A DNA stretch of 64,000 nucleotides, taken from contig JAEEWM010000002.1 of NCBI GenBank assembly GCA_016287385.1, positions 62,001 to 126,000 of the forward strand, written 5' to 3'. This stretch comes from Clostridiaceae bacterium. Its GTDB lineage: Bacteria > Bacillota > Clostridia > Oscillospirales > Acutalibacteraceae. Made by a program: the position numbers and the translations under genes. Shown piece by piece: positions 9,128 through 17,261 of the stretch; the first letter of the stretch is position 1, and each line of letters begins with the position of its first letter. Below the pieces are notes generated by a model. The model had not been told where the DNA came from, ran no database searches, and saw nothing but the letters and a program-made list of their open reading frames with translations.

Positions 9128-10193
9128 AAAGAAGAAAGAAAAAGAACTGAAAGAGGAGAAAACAGCGCCGGTCGAGCCGGTTATCGATGAGGATGAGGAC
9201 AAAAAGGAGACGATAGACGATATAGAAAACGCTCCCGACGATCTCGAAGAGCTGTTCAGCGAGCCGACCGTTTTGGACCTCGATTTCGATGAGGAACCGA
9301 GCGATGAGGAACTGAAACTCGAAGAGGTAGACGTTGAAAACCTTACCGACGATATCTCGCTCGATAACATTTCGCTTGACGATCCGGTAAAGGTTTATCT
9401 TCGCGAAATAGGCAGAGTTCCGCTGCTTTCTTCCGAGGAGGAAATCGAGCTCGCGGTAAAGATTGACGAGGGTGACGAGCGTGCAAAACAGCGTCTTACC
9501 GAGGCAAACCTGCGCCTTGTCGTCAGCATAGCAAAAAAATACGTCGGCAGAGGCATGTATTTTCTGGACCTCATTCAGGAGGGCAACGTCGGTCTTATCA
9601 AGGCGGTGGACAAGTTTGATTACACAAAGGGCTTTAAGTTTTCCACCTATGCGACGTGGTGGATAAGGCAGGCGATAACAAGGGCGATAGCCGACCAGGC
9701 GAGAACCATTCGTATACCGGTACACATGGTCGAGACCATAAACCGCCTTAAAAAGATACAGAGTCAGCTTCTTCACGAGAACGGCTATGAGCCGAGCGAA
9801 GAGGTCATAGCCGAGAAAATGGGACTCCCCGTAGAGCGCGTCCGTGAAATAATGCGCGTGGCGCAGGAGCCGGTTTCAATGGAAACGCCCATAGGACCGG
9901 AGGAGGATTCCCGCCTTATGGACTTTATAAAAGATGAGGACGCCCTCGCTCCCGATGAGGCGGCGCTCAAAACCATAACAAACGAGGATATCGATAACGT
10001 GCTTCATACTCTTACCCCGCGTGAGGAGGCGGTCATAAGACTGCGCTTCGGCCTTAAAGACGGGCGCTGCCACACGCTTGAAGAGGTCGGCTCGGAGTTC
10101 AACGTAACGAGAGAACGTATCCGTCAGATAGAGGCGAAAGCGCTTCGCAAGCTCCGCCATCCGGTGAGAAGCAACAAGTTCAGGGAAAAGTAA
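9120..10193 (+). CDS. rpoD: Primary sigma factor SigA (RpoD)
   Basis: Housekeeping RNA polymerase sigma factor, 357 residues. The first 80 residues are highly acidic and replace a canonical region 1.1. Region 1.2 ([16 protein letters not shown]), region 2 ([49 protein letters not shown]), region 3 and region 4.2 ([20 protein letters not shown]) are all intact. It overlaps the dnaG stop by eight bases. The many TTGACA-17-TATAAT promoters in this window are what this factor would be expected to read. A hairpin overlaps its stop codon. Confidence 0.98.
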   Translation: MAEKKKEKELKEEKTAPVEPVIDEDEDKKETIDDIENAPDDLEELFSEPTVLDLDFDEEPSDEELKLEEVDVENLTDDISLDNISLDDPVKVYLREIGRVPLLSSEEEIELAVKIDEGDERAKQRLTEANLRLVVSIAKKYVGRGMYFLDLIQEGNVGLIKAVDKFDYTKGFKFSTYATWWIRQAITRAIADQARTIRIPVHMVETINRLKKIQSQLLHENGYEPSEEVIAEKMGLPVERVREIMRVAQEPVSMETPIGPEEDSRLMDFIKDEDALAPDEAALKTITNEDIDNVLHTLTPREEAVIRLRFGLKDGRCHTLEEVGSEFNVTRERIRQIEAKALRKLRHPVRSNKFREK

Positions 10194-10219
10194 ATTTTAC
10201 GGCGTTTTCCGTAAAATTT
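10192..10219 (+). terminator. Perfect AT-rich inverted repeat after rpoD
   Basis: An 11-bp perfect stem (10192-10202 with 10209-10219) with a 6-base loop; it starts within the rpoD stop codon. The right arm ends AAAATTT but no long T run follows, so it may be a weak terminator or an mRNA 3' end. Confidence 0.5.
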
Positions 10220-10253
10220 CTACATAAAAAGGCGGTAAAGGAGGTAGTTTGCC

Positions 10254-10790
10254 GTGTTTTTTGAAAATGACAGCGATATTAAAATAGCGGGCGACAAGCC
10301 GTCCGCGGATATAAAGAAAAATGCCGGTACAAAGGAAGAGAAAGGCATTTCAAAGCAACAGACGGAAGCGGCGAAAAAGATAGGCGAAAAGGTGGCGCAG
10401 CGGTTTATTAAGGACGACGCCGACCAGCAGTCCGGCGAGAATACCGATTATGCGCTCCTGCTTCAACGCAGACTGCTTTTGTCTTTTTCCGCAACCGCCG
10501 GCTTTGAGCAGTATATAGGCGATGATACGCTCGTCGGCGTGGCGCAGAAGAGCTTTCTTGACACCGTGAGAAAAGCGGGCGAGGATATCTATAAAACCTC
10601 TTCCGATATGGGCGCGTTTTCCTTTTACTATCTGGCTTTCAGGCGCGGCTCGGATACCGAGCGCAGAATGGGGCAGACCTTCGCCATGCTCTGCTCGCAT
10701 GACGGCGACCCGATTTTTCAGGAACTCGGCGAGGCGCTTTACTGCTGGTTTACATCGATAGTCAGAAAAACGGTGAACGAGTATCTTTGA
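10254..10790 (+). CDS. Protein of unknown function downstream of rpoD
   Basis: I do not recognise this 178-residue protein. The GTG start has a near-perfect ribosome site (AAAGGAGGT at 10238-10246) and the gene ends at a clear terminator, so it is very likely real. The first 65 residues are charged, Lys/Asp/Glu-rich and probably disordered. The rest (about 68-178) is predicted to be mostly helical, with the aromatic-rich stretch GAFSFYYLAFRRG and a C-terminal EALYCWFTSIVRKTVNEYL. There is no signal peptide and no clear membrane segment. It lies in the dnaG-rpoD transcription unit or just after it; nothing visible gives a function. Confidence 0.75.
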   Translation: MFFENDSDIKIAGDKPSADIKKNAGTKEEKGISKQQTEAAKKIGEKVAQRFIKDDADQQSGENTDYALLLQRRLLLSFSATAGFEQYIGDDTLVGVAQKSFLDTVRKAGEDIYKTSSDMGAFSFYYLAFRRGSDTERRMGQTFAMLCSHDGDPIFQELGEALYCWFTSIVRKTVNEYL

Positions 10791-10804
10791 TACTTCTGCA
10801 AAAT

Positions 10805-10840
10805 ATAAGTCGGCGGAAAACTGCCGGCTTATGTTATTTT
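10805..10840 (+). terminator. Rho-independent terminator after the unknown gene
   Basis: A 12-bp stem (10805-10816 with 10821-10832, two G-U pairs), AAAA loop, then GTTATTTT. Confidence 0.75.
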
Positions 10841-10871
10841 AAGACGGGTAAATTGCAAAGTGTGTGATAAT

Positions 10872-11705
10872 ATGGATAAAAACGGATTTTACGAAAATGT
10901 GCGGGCGAGTCTTCAAAAAAAATACCGCCGCTCGATTACGGGGAAATTCAATAAGGCGCTTAAGGTTTATAAGCTCGTAAACGCGGGCGATAAAGTCGCC
11001 GTCTGCATTTCGGGCGGCAAAGACTCGTGGCTTACCGCGGTGCTTTTCAAGGAACTTAAAAAATATTCGGACGTGCCTTTCGAGGTCGAATATATCGTTA
11101 TGGACCCGGGATACGCGCCCGAAAACCGCCGCCTTATCGAGGAAAACGCGAAGCGGCTCGATATCCCCGTGAAGATATTCGAGAGCAGTATTTTTGACGC
11201 GGTGCACGAAATACCGAACTCCCCGTGCTACCTGTGCGCGAGGATGCGAAGAGGTTATCTTTACAGTTTTGCCCGCGGGCTCGGATGCAACAAAATAGCC
11301 CTCGGCCACCATTATGACGACGTAATAGAAACCACGCTTATGGGTATGCTCTACGGCGCGCAGGTGCAGGGTATGCTGCCCAAGCTTCACAGCACAAATT
11401 TTAAGGGTATGGAGCTGATTCGTCCGCTTTACTTTGTAAGGGAAGCGGATATAATTTCGTGGCGCGACGCGTGCGGATTAAAGTTTTTGCGCTGTGCCTG
11501 CCGTTTTACCGAGCAGAGTGAAAAGGACGAGGACCTCTCAAAGCGGAAGGAAATCAAATCGCTTATAGCCGAGCTTAAACTCAAACATCCGGACGTTGAA
11601 AAATGTATTTTCAAATCGCTCGAAAACGTAAATATCGATACTGTGCTCGCGTACAAAACGGGCGGTAAAAAACACGGATTTCTCGATACTTACGATAAGG
11701 AATGA
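10872..11705 (+). CDS. TtcA-family PP-loop tRNA sulfurtransferase-like protein
   Basis: A member of the TtcA/PP-loop ATPase group that thiolates tRNA bases (2-thiocytidine 32 in TtcA). The PP-loop SGGKDS is at residues 47-52 from the chosen ATG. The Fe-S/sulfur cysteines are CYLC (119-122) and the later RCAC, and ALGHHYDD is the usual second ATP-site motif. I use ATG 10872; a GTG four codons earlier is also open, and neither has a strong ribosome site. It stands alone between two terminators. The substrate could be another tRNA position, so I call the family rather than TtcA itself. Confidence 0.85.
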   Translation: MDKNGFYENVRASLQKKYRRSITGKFNKALKVYKLVNAGDKVAVCISGGKDSWLTAVLFKELKKYSDVPFEVEYIVMDPGYAPENRRLIEENAKRLDIPVKIFESSIFDAVHEIPNSPCYLCARMRRGYLYSFARGLGCNKIALGHHYDDVIETTLMGMLYGAQVQGMLPKLHSTNFKGMELIRPLYFVREADIISWRDACGLKFLRCACRFTEQSEKDEDLSKRKEIKSLIAELKLKHPDVEKCIFKSLENVNIDTVLAYKTGGKKHGFLDTYDKE

Positions 11706-11718
11706 CAATTATGTAAAT

Positions 11719-11754
11719 AAAATATACGGACTGCGAAAGCAGTCCGTATATTTT
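11719..11754. terminator. Bidirectional rho-independent terminator
   Basis: A perfect 16-bp stem (11719-11734 with 11739-11754) closed by a GAAA loop, with A and T runs on the two outer sides. It ends the TtcA-like gene on the plus strand and overlaps the last bases of the convergent ATPase gene. Confidence 0.92.
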
Positions 11755-12823
11755 ACAGTATTTTTTGCGCCGCGTCTGAGGCGAAGAGGGTAAGCGACTC
11801 AAAATCCATTGAGTCGATATAGTATTTTTCAAGCCGGTCGTGCGCCGCCTTTGCCCTTGATAACGTGGAAACCGCGCCGAGCAGCAGCTCACGCGATACC
11901 CGCCTGTTGAAAAGCATTCGCGCGCGGTAGTATTTAAGCGCTTTCGTATCGGTGAATCTGCGCGCGTGTATACGGCGAGCGTCGGTGTTAAAGGTTACGT
12001 ATTCGCCTTCGGTCACGAATGCGAGCGACAGCTCGGGAAGCAGTATGTGGTCGGTAAGCTCGGAGGGTAAAAACGGGTTTTTAAGCGTGATAACCGTATA
12101 TCCCCTCTGCTTTGCGGACGAGCGCAAAAACTTCATTATTTCGCCTGCCGCGCCGCCGAATTTATCCTCGATAACAATTATATTTTTATAGAACCCGGTG
12201 ACGGTTTTCGGGTATGCGATAACGCCTTCCGGCGTGGTGCCTCCGATAAAGCGGACGAACTCCTCCGCGGCGCCGCCGCTTCGCTCCGGGATATAGGCGT
12301 CCGAAAGTTTTTTTGCAAATTTCAGCACGGCGCCGCGGTCGGTGCATAGGCGCGAAAGCTTTAAGTTATCGAAAATCAGCTCGCCCGCCGCGCAGATGTA
12401 TGCCGAAGCGGTTTTGTGCAGCTTGGCGTTTTGCGCCGCCGCGTCGGCGATACCCGCGGCAGTGGAGAAAAGCTTTTCACTGTCCCAGAATTCGCCGAGA
12501 TTTATTATGTTTTCACAGGCGCCGGGCAGCCGCGGCTCGACCACGTGCGGCGCGGTGCCGTCTAAAATCACCGTTTTTATCTCGTCTATTATTACGCCGT
12601 CGAGCGAGCCGGGGTCGGAGGAACAGGGGCATAGCGTTACGGTATAGCCGCGCTCCTGTGCCTTTTCGGCAATATATTTCATAAACGACGATTTTCCGGT
12701 GCCGGGACCGCCTTTGATTATATAGGCGCGCCAGTCACCCGGTATGTAGCAGTCGCCGAAATGCGATACGAACCCCTCCGCCGAATTTGCGCCCAAAAAG
12801 AATTTCTGATATGTTTTTTCCAT
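11753..12823 (-). CDS. PRK06851-like ATPase with duplicated P-loop domain, second P-loop degenerate
   Basis: A 356-residue protein resembling the PRK06851 group of P-loop ATPases of unknown role. Residues 36-80 hold a canonical Walker A, GGPGTGKS (38-45), followed by ERGYTVTLCPCSSDPGSLDGVII. Residues 198-270 look like a second copy of the same unit (RGYTVITLKNPFLPSELTDHILLPEL), but the P-loop position reads IVIEDKFGGAAGEIM, without the GxGKS/T. The start at 12823 is chosen for AAAGGGG with a 7-base spacer; the upstream ATG at 12862 has no ribosome site. It is monocistronic and divergent from rnpB. Function unknown. Confidence 0.78.
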   Translation of the reverse strand: MEKTYQKFFLGANSAEGFVSHFGDCYIPGDWRAYIIKGGPGTGKSSFMKYIAEKAQERGYTVTLCPCSSDPGSLDGVIIDEIKTVILDGTAPHVVEPRLPGACENIINLGEFWDSEKLFSTAAGIADAAAQNAKLHKTASAYICAAGELIFDNLKLSRLCTDRGAVLKFAKKLSDAYIPERSGGAAEEFVRFIGGTTPEGVIAYPKTVTGFYKNIIVIEDKFGGAAGEIMKFLRSSAKQRGYTVITLKNPFLPSELTDHILLPELSLAFVTEGEYVTFNTDARRIHARRFTDTKALKYYRARMLFNRRVSRELLLGAVSTLSRAKAAHDRLEKYYIDSMDFESLTLFASDAAQKIL

Positions 12824-12862
12824 ATTTATGCCCCTTTTTATCGGTTTTTTCTCTATCCACAT

Positions 12863-12891
12863 AGTATTCTTTCAAAAAATATTTGCTACAA
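12863..12891 (-). promoter_or_regulatory. Possible promoter of the PRK06851-like ATPase
   Basis: Minus-strand TTGTAG (12886-12891), 17 bases, AATACT (12863-12868). The -35 overlaps the rnpB -35 on the other strand. The -10 is weak. Confidence 0.4.
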
Positions 12892-12911
12892 GGCGGCATT
12901 TATGGTATATT
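12883..12911 (+). promoter_or_regulatory. Predicted SigA promoter of rnpB
   Basis: TTGCTA (12883-12888), 17 bases, TATATT (12906-12911). The 5' end of the RNase P RNA (12918) lies seven bases after the -10, as expected for its start site. Confidence 0.8.
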
Positions 12912-12917
12912 TACATT

Positions 12918-13248
12918 GTGAGTCGGCCATACGGTCGCGCGTGCCTATCACACGTGAGGAAAGTCCGAGCTTCGCAGGGCGGGATAACAGCTAACGGCTG
13001 CCGGGGGTGACCCCAGGGAGAGTGCAACAGAGATATACCGCCGCTTTACGCGGTAAGGGTGGAAAGGCGAGGTAAGAGCTCACCGCGCCCGCGGGTAACC
13101 GCGGGGGCCTGTAAACCCTATCCGAAGCAACGCTGACTGTGGCTATACGCTTGCCCGGCGTGCCACGAAAGGCGGCTTGAGCGCACAGGTGACTGTGCCC
13201 CCAGATAGATGACCGTACACGACAGAACTCGGCTTACGGCCGGCTCAC
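12918..13248 (+). ncRNA. rnpB: RNase P RNA, bacterial class A
   Basis: Catalytic RNA of RNase P, which matures tRNA 5' ends. The termini pair as helix P1 (12918-12928 with 13238-13248, 11 bp with one G-U). The universally conserved segments are present: GAGGAAAGTCCGAGC near the 5' end, GTGCAACAGAGA, a run containing AAGGGTGGAAAGGCGAGGTAAGAGC, the CR-IV region TAAACCC...CCGAAG, and ACAGAACTCGGCTTA before P1. The layout fits the ancestral class A rather than the Bacillus class B type. No T-rich terminator follows directly; the hairpin at 13326-13352 is the nearest candidate for a 3' stop. Confidence 0.95.
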
Positions 13249-13319
13249 ACCGGATATCGGACGGCGGATGACAGATGTCGGATTATCAAACGCGGTCGGA
13301 ATTACGGTTTGTCGCATTA

Positions 13320-13352
13320 TAAACAAAAGGCGCTCCGCAAGGAAGCGCCTTT
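13320..13352 (-). terminator. Terminator of the zinc-ribbon gene
   Basis: A 9-bp stem (13326-13334 with 13344-13352) extended by two G-C pairs around a GCAA loop. On the minus strand it is followed by TTTTGTTTAT. On the plus strand it may also limit rnpB read-through. Confidence 0.72.
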
Positions 13353-13366
13353 CACTTATTGCTCTT

Positions 13367-13672
13367 CTAATCGTCGGTTTTGCGAAGCTTAGATCCGCAG
13401 TACTCGCAGAAATTGCCGGCGCCCGCCTTTGCGCCGCAGTTCGGGCAGAATTTCGGCGTCGGCTTCGCACACGGCGCCGCGGCGTATTTTGCGGCGTCTT
13501 CCGTAAGCTTTTGCATCGCCGCCTTGTCCTCGGCAATCAGCTTTTGAGCTTTAAGTTCAGCTTGCGCGCGTTCCTCGGGCGTCATTTTATCAAGCTTCGC
13601 CTGAAGGTCGGCTTTCGCTTTTTCAAGCATTTTTTCGAGTTCTTCAGGGCTTATATTCATATTGTTTTCCAT
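13367..13672 (-). CDS. Small helical protein with C-terminal zinc ribbon
   Basis: A 101-residue protein. Residues about 6-65 are a charged, probably coiled-coil helix (EELEKMLEKAKADLQAKLDK and following), and the C-terminus is a zinc ribbon FCPNCGAKAGAGNFCEYCG. The start ATG 13672 is chosen for GGAGG eight bases upstream; the open frame extends 18 codons further without a ribosome site. It has its own consensus promoter and terminator. Such zinc-ribbon proteins have no single function, and I cannot assign one. Confidence 0.8.
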   Translation of the reverse strand: MENNMNISPEELEKMLEKAKADLQAKLDKMTPEERAQAELKAQKLIAEDKAAMQKLTEDAAKYAAAPCAKPTPKFCPNCGAKAGAGNFCEYCGSKLRKTDD

Positions 13673-13728
13673 TCCGTTTCCCTCCGTATGCAATGCGTTT
13701 TGCCGGCGTTTCACCGCCGCTTGCAAGT

Positions 13729-13757
13729 ATTATAGCATAAAGCTTACGGCTGTTCAA
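13729..13757 (-). promoter_or_regulatory. Predicted SigA promoter of the zinc-ribbon gene
   Basis: Minus-strand TTGAAC (13752-13757), 17 bases, TATAAT (13729-13734, perfect -10). Confidence 0.8.
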
Positions 13758-13828
13758 CAGTTTCGCGTAATAAGGCGCCCTTTCGCGGTCTTGCGCCGCG
13801 GATTGCTTCGGGGGGATAAGAAAATGCG

Positions 13829-14035
13829 CTATTCGCCCTGATTATTGCCTTTCTTCCGTTTATTTGCCGTTTGTCTCGGCAACCCCTGTGAAATTTGCGG
13901 AAAGAGGTTTTTTGTATCGGCTGTCGGCTGGATATTGTAGGTGCCGTATTTGTTTACCGCGTCCTGCGCGTCGAACACGTCGCCCTCCGGCGGCACGGCA
14001 CAGGAAATGAGTTTTTTGTCTTTTTTATTTTTCAT
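13829..14035 (-). CDS. Small hypothetical protein
   Basis: A 68-residue basic-ended protein beginning MKNKKDKKLISCAVPPEGD, with a central segment VNKYGTYNIQPTADT and then NLFPQISQGLPR. The motif-like centre makes me think it is a conserved short Clostridia protein, but I cannot name a family. ATG 14035 has AGGGTG six bases upstream. It is divergent from serS. No membrane or signal segment is visible. An opposite-strand open frame covers part of it but lacks a ribosome site. Confidence 0.55.
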   Translation of the reverse strand: MKNKKDKKLISCAVPPEGDVFDAQDAVNKYGTYNIQPTADTKNLFPQISQGLPRQTANKRKKGNNQGE

Positions 14036-14082
14036 TTGTATCACCCTGTACTATTTTGTCTTAAAAAAGTGATTTAATACCT

Positions 14083-14111
14083 TTGACATAGTAAAGCGAT
14101 TATGGTATACT
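14083..14111 (+). promoter_or_regulatory. Predicted SigA promoter of serS
   Basis: TTGACA (14083-14088), 17 bases, TATACT (14106-14111). Only about 40 bases separate it from the start codon, so there is no room for a T-box leader. Confidence 0.88.
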
Positions 14112-14152
14112 TAAAATAATTATAGACATATCAATAAAGAGGAAGATGCAAA

Positions 14153-15466
14153 ATGCTGGACATAAAGTTTATTTGTGAAAATCCCGAAGCGGTAAAGGAA
14201 AATATCAGAAAGAAATTCAAGGATGATAAACTGCCGCTGGTTGACGAGGTCATCGCCCTTTACAAAGAGAAAAAGGACGTAAATAATCGCGCAAACGAGC
14301 TTCGCGCAAACAGAAATAAAATCAGCAAGCAGATAGGCGCGCTGATGGCGCAGGGCAAGCGTGAGGAGGCCGAGGCGACAAAGCGGCTCGTTACCGAGCA
14401 GGCAGAGGAGCTTCGCGCCCTCGAAGAAAAAGAGGCAGAGCTTGAAATCGAGGTAAGAAATCGCCAGATGAAGATACCGAACATCGTTGACGCGAGCGTG
14501 CCGGTAGGCAGGGACGACAGCGAAAACGTAGAGGTAAAGCAGTACGGTGAGCAGACAAACCTTGATTTCGAGATACCTTATCATACCGATATTATGGCGC
14601 TTTTCGACGGTATCGATAAAGAGGCGGCGGGTCGCGTCGCGGGCGAGGGCTTTTATTATCTTATGGGCGATATCGCGCGTATGCACTCGGCGGTGACCGC
14701 CTACGCACGCGATTTTATGATAGACAAGGGCTTTATTTATCACATACCGCCCTTTATGATAAGGTCGAGCGTCGTCACCGGCGTTATGAGCTTTGAGGAA
14801 ATGGACGCCATGATGTACAAGATAGAGGGCGAGGACCTTTATCTTATCGGCACCTCCGAGCACTCGATGATAGGTAAGTTTATAGACACTATTACCGATG
14901 AGGAAAAACTGCCGCTCACCCTTACGAGCTATTCCCCCTGTTTCAGAAAGGAAAAGGGCGCGCACGGCATAGAGGAGCGCGGCATTTACCGCATACATCA
15001 GTTTGAAAAGCAGGAAATGATAGTTATCTGCAAGCCCGAGGACAGTATGGCGTGGTTTGATAAGATGTGGAGCTATTCGGTAGAGCTTTTCAGAAGTCTC
15101 GATATACCCGTGCGCACGCTTGAATGCTGCACGGGCGACCTTGCGGACCTTAAAGTCAAGTCTTACGACGTTGAGGCGTGGAGTCCGAAGCAGAAAAAGT
15201 ATTTCGAGGTCTGCTCATGCTCCAACCTCGGCGACGCGCAGGCGCGCCGGCTCGGTATAAGAGTAAAGGGCGCCGACGGTAAAAAGTATCTCGCCCACAC
15301 GCTCAATAACACGGTGGTCGCTCCGCCGCGTATGCTTATAGCGCTTATTGAGAATAACCTTGTTTTCGACGGCGAGTATTACAGCATCAAAATACCCGAG
15401 GCGCTGCGCCCGTATATGGGCGGCAACGCCGTTATAAAGGCAAAAAAGAAATACACGCAAAGGTGA
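14153..15466 (+). CDS. serS: Seryl-tRNA synthetase
   Basis: Class II synthetase that charges tRNA-Ser. The 437 residues start with MLDIKFICENPEAVKENI and a long coiled-coil arm (about 30-105, rich in Lys, Glu and Arg) that binds the tRNA. Catalytic motif 2 is FRKEKGAHG and motif 3 lies in AHTLNNTVVAPPRMLIALIENN. The ribosome site is AGAGGAAG before ATG 14153. It shares a transcript with the sortase gene, which starts four bases after its stop. Confidence 0.97.
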   Translation: MLDIKFICENPEAVKENIRKKFKDDKLPLVDEVIALYKEKKDVNNRANELRANRNKISKQIGALMAQGKREEAEATKRLVTEQAEELRALEEKEAELEIEVRNRQMKIPNIVDASVPVGRDDSENVEVKQYGEQTNLDFEIPYHTDIMALFDGIDKEAAGRVAGEGFYYLMGDIARMHSAVTAYARDFMIDKGFIYHIPPFMIRSSVVTGVMSFEEMDAMMYKIEGEDLYLIGTSEHSMIGKFIDTITDEEKLPLTLTSYSPCFRKEKGAHGIEERGIYRIHQFEKQEMIVICKPEDSMAWFDKMWSYSVELFRSLDIPVRTLECCTGDLADLKVKSYDVEAWSPKQKKYFEVCSCSNLGDAQARRLGIRVKGADGKKYLAHTLNNTVVAPPRMLIALIENNLVFDGEYYSIKIPEALRPYMGGNAVIKAKKKYTQR

Positions 15467-15470
15467 TAAT

Positions 15471-16259
15471 ATGGCAAAAACACGTAAGCAGAAAGAGCTT
15501 GTCATTTCCATAATTCTCGGCGTCATAGCGGGCATACTTGCTTTGACGGCGGTACTTATGATAGTTATCCCGCAGATTAAAAACAAGAATAAATATAAAG
15601 AATTCAAAAACGAAGACGCGCAAATCGACCCGGTCGACTCGGATGACGGCAAGCTGCCCGAGAACCCGATTAAATTCGATGAGCTTGCCGAGAAAAACGA
15701 GGACATCTGCGCATGGCTGCACTTTGAATCACTGCCGGTAATCGATTATCCGATAGTGCGCCCGGAGGGTGAAAATAAGGATACAAACTATTATCTGCGC
15801 CGCGATTTGGAGGGGAAATACAGCGTGGGCGGTACGGTTTACATCCAAAAGGTGAACTCGCCCGATTTTCAAGACAGGTGCACGGTGGTCTACGGTCACA
15901 ATATGCACGATATGACCATGTTCGGTCATCTTAAAGATTTCAGAAATAAAGAGTTTTTTGATAACAACCCTTATTTTTACGTTTTCAGGCGAAAGCATAT
16001 CCTAAAATACGAGATAAAATCGGCGTTTGTCTATGACGACCGGCTTATAACCAGTTCGTTTAATTTTGCAAACGATACTGAGTATCAGAATTTTATCGAC
16101 GAGGTATGCAACCCGAAGTCACTTGTAAAGAACGTGAGGGAGGACCTTAAAGTAACGCTTGACAGTAAAATGGTAGTTCTTTCAACCTGTACCGACTATA
16201 ACAAGAATGAGAGATATCTCGTAGTAGGCGTTCTGGTGAAGGATACGAAGACCGAGTAG
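15471..16259 (+). CDS. srtB: Class B sortase
   Basis: Membrane-anchored transpeptidase that attaches surface proteins to peptidoglycan. The 262 residues have one N-terminal membrane helix (about 10-34) with the active domain outside. The catalytic residues are His143 (VVYGHNM), Cys240 (VLSTCTDY) and Arg248 (NER), the class B pattern. It begins four bases after serS, using AAGGTG in the serS 3' end, and is followed by a strong terminator. No substrate gene is adjacent; the only candidate in the window is the secreted protein at 46992-47582, which ends in an APVTG-type signal. Confidence 0.9.
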   Translation: MAKTRKQKELVISIILGVIAGILALTAVLMIVIPQIKNKNKYKEFKNEDAQIDPVDSDDGKLPENPIKFDELAEKNEDICAWLHFESLPVIDYPIVRPEGENKDTNYYLRRDLEGKYSVGGTVYIQKVNSPDFQDRCTVVYGHNMHDMTMFGHLKDFRNKEFFDNNPYFYVFRRKHILKYEIKSAFVYDDRLITSSFNFANDTEYQNFIDEVCNPKSLVKNVREDLKVTLDSKMVVLSTCTDYNKNERYLVVGVLVKDTKTE

Positions 16260-16286
16260 TTTTAAGATAAAGTAAAACACCTTATA

Positions 16287-16321
16287 AAAAACCGCGGGGA
16301 AGTGATTTCCCCGCGGTTTTT
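16287..16321. terminator. Bidirectional terminator between srtB and metA
   Basis: A perfect 15-bp stem (16287-16301 with 16307-16321) with T runs on the right for the plus strand and on the left for the minus strand. Confidence 0.92.
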
Positions 16322-16329
16322 CTCAACAG

Positions 16330-17247
16330 TTATTTTATTTTCTTTATATCATACGGCGTGGTCTGGTAAACGAAGTAATTGAGCCAGTTGCAGAAAAGCA
16401 GATTTGCGTGCGCCCGCCACGAAACAACCGGATTTTTCTTCGGGTTACCGTCGGCGAAATAGTTTTCGGGTATTTCGGTATCAAGTCCTGCCGCCTTATC
16501 GCGCAGATATTCGTTTTTAAGGGTATCGGCGTCATATTCGCTGTGTCCGGTGATAAATATCTGCCTACCGCCCTTGTTCGATATCGCGTAAACTCCGCAC
16601 CGCTTGCTTGAAGCGAGAATTCTAAGCTCCGGCGCCGCCTTTACGTCCTCGGTGCGCACCGTTGTATAACGCGACTGCGGAACGTAAAAAACATCGTCAA
16701 AACCGCGGAAGAGTATTGATTTTTTATAGTCCACCGTATGCGGGAAAACGCCGAAAAGCTTTTTATCGAGCGCATGCTTTTCAATGCCGTAGTGATAGTA
16801 AAGCCCCGCCTGCGCGCCCCAGCATATATGAAGCGTACTGTGAACGTGGGTTTTGCTCCACTCCATGATTTCGCACAGCTCGTCCCAGTATTCAACCTCT
16901 TCAAACGCCATTTGTTCAACCGGCGCGCCGGTGATTATCATACCGTCGAAGGTCTTGCCCTTAACGTCGTCAAAGGTTTTATAAAAGGTGAAAAGGTGCT
17001 CCGCAGGCGTGTTTTTCGACTCGTGGCTTTTTGTGTGAATAAGCGTTAAATTCACCTGAAGCGGCGAGTTTCCGAGAAGGCGGGAAAGCTGTGTTTCGGT
17101 CTCGATTTTTTTGGGCATAAGATTAAGAAGCAGTATTTCAAGGGGTCTTATGTCCTGTGTTATGGCGCGTGTTTCGGTCATAACGAAAATGTTTTCGCCT
17201 TCAAGCGTTTTAACCGCCGGCAGGTCGTTTGGTATTTTTATTGGCAT
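16330..17247 (-). CDS. metA: Homoserine O-acetyltransferase (MetA family)
   Basis: MetA acylates homoserine, the first dedicated step to methionine. Of the 305 residues, Cys142 ([10 protein letters not shown]) is the acyl nucleophile, and GHSEYD carries the catalytic His. Position 111 is Glu (GAPVE). In biochemically studied members Glu111 goes with acetyl-CoA and Gly111 with succinyl-CoA, so I predict acetylation. This agrees with the upstream metY. The start at 17247 (MPIKIPND) is used; the open frame extends upstream into low-complexity Arg-rich sequence. It is the last gene of the S-box operon, 14 bases after metY. Confidence 0.94.
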   Translation of the reverse strand: MPIKIPNDLPAVKTLEGENIFVMTETRAITQDIRPLEILLLNLMPKKIETETQLSRLLGNSPLQVNLTLIHTKSHESKNTPAEHLFTFYKTFDDVKGKTFDGMIITGAPVEQMAFEEVEYWDELCEIMEWSKTHVHSTLHICWGAQAGLYYHYGIEKHALDKKLFGVFPHTVDYKKSILFRGFDDVFYVPQSRYTTVRTEDVKAAPELRILASSKRCGVYAISNKGGRQIFITGHSEYDADTLKNEYLRDKAAGLDTEIPENYFADGNPKKNPVVSWRAHANLLFCNWLNYFVYQTTPYDIKKIK

Positions 17248-17261
17248 AAACCGTCGCCTCT

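Noticed and set aside
7805-9776. Long minus-strand open frames over dnaG and rpoD
   Set aside because: They are shadows of genes with intact catalytic motifs; their composition is low-complexity and they lack starts with ribosome sites.
14111-14152. T-box leader for serS (also considered for hisS and aspS)
   Set aside because: The serS leader is only about 40 bases; hisS and aspS follow other genes by 17 and 27 bases. No room for a T-box, and no AGGGTGGNACCGCG-type motif seen.
14120-14998. 292-codon minus-strand frame over serS
   Set aside because: serS motifs are complete on the plus strand; the antisense frame has no recognisable domain.
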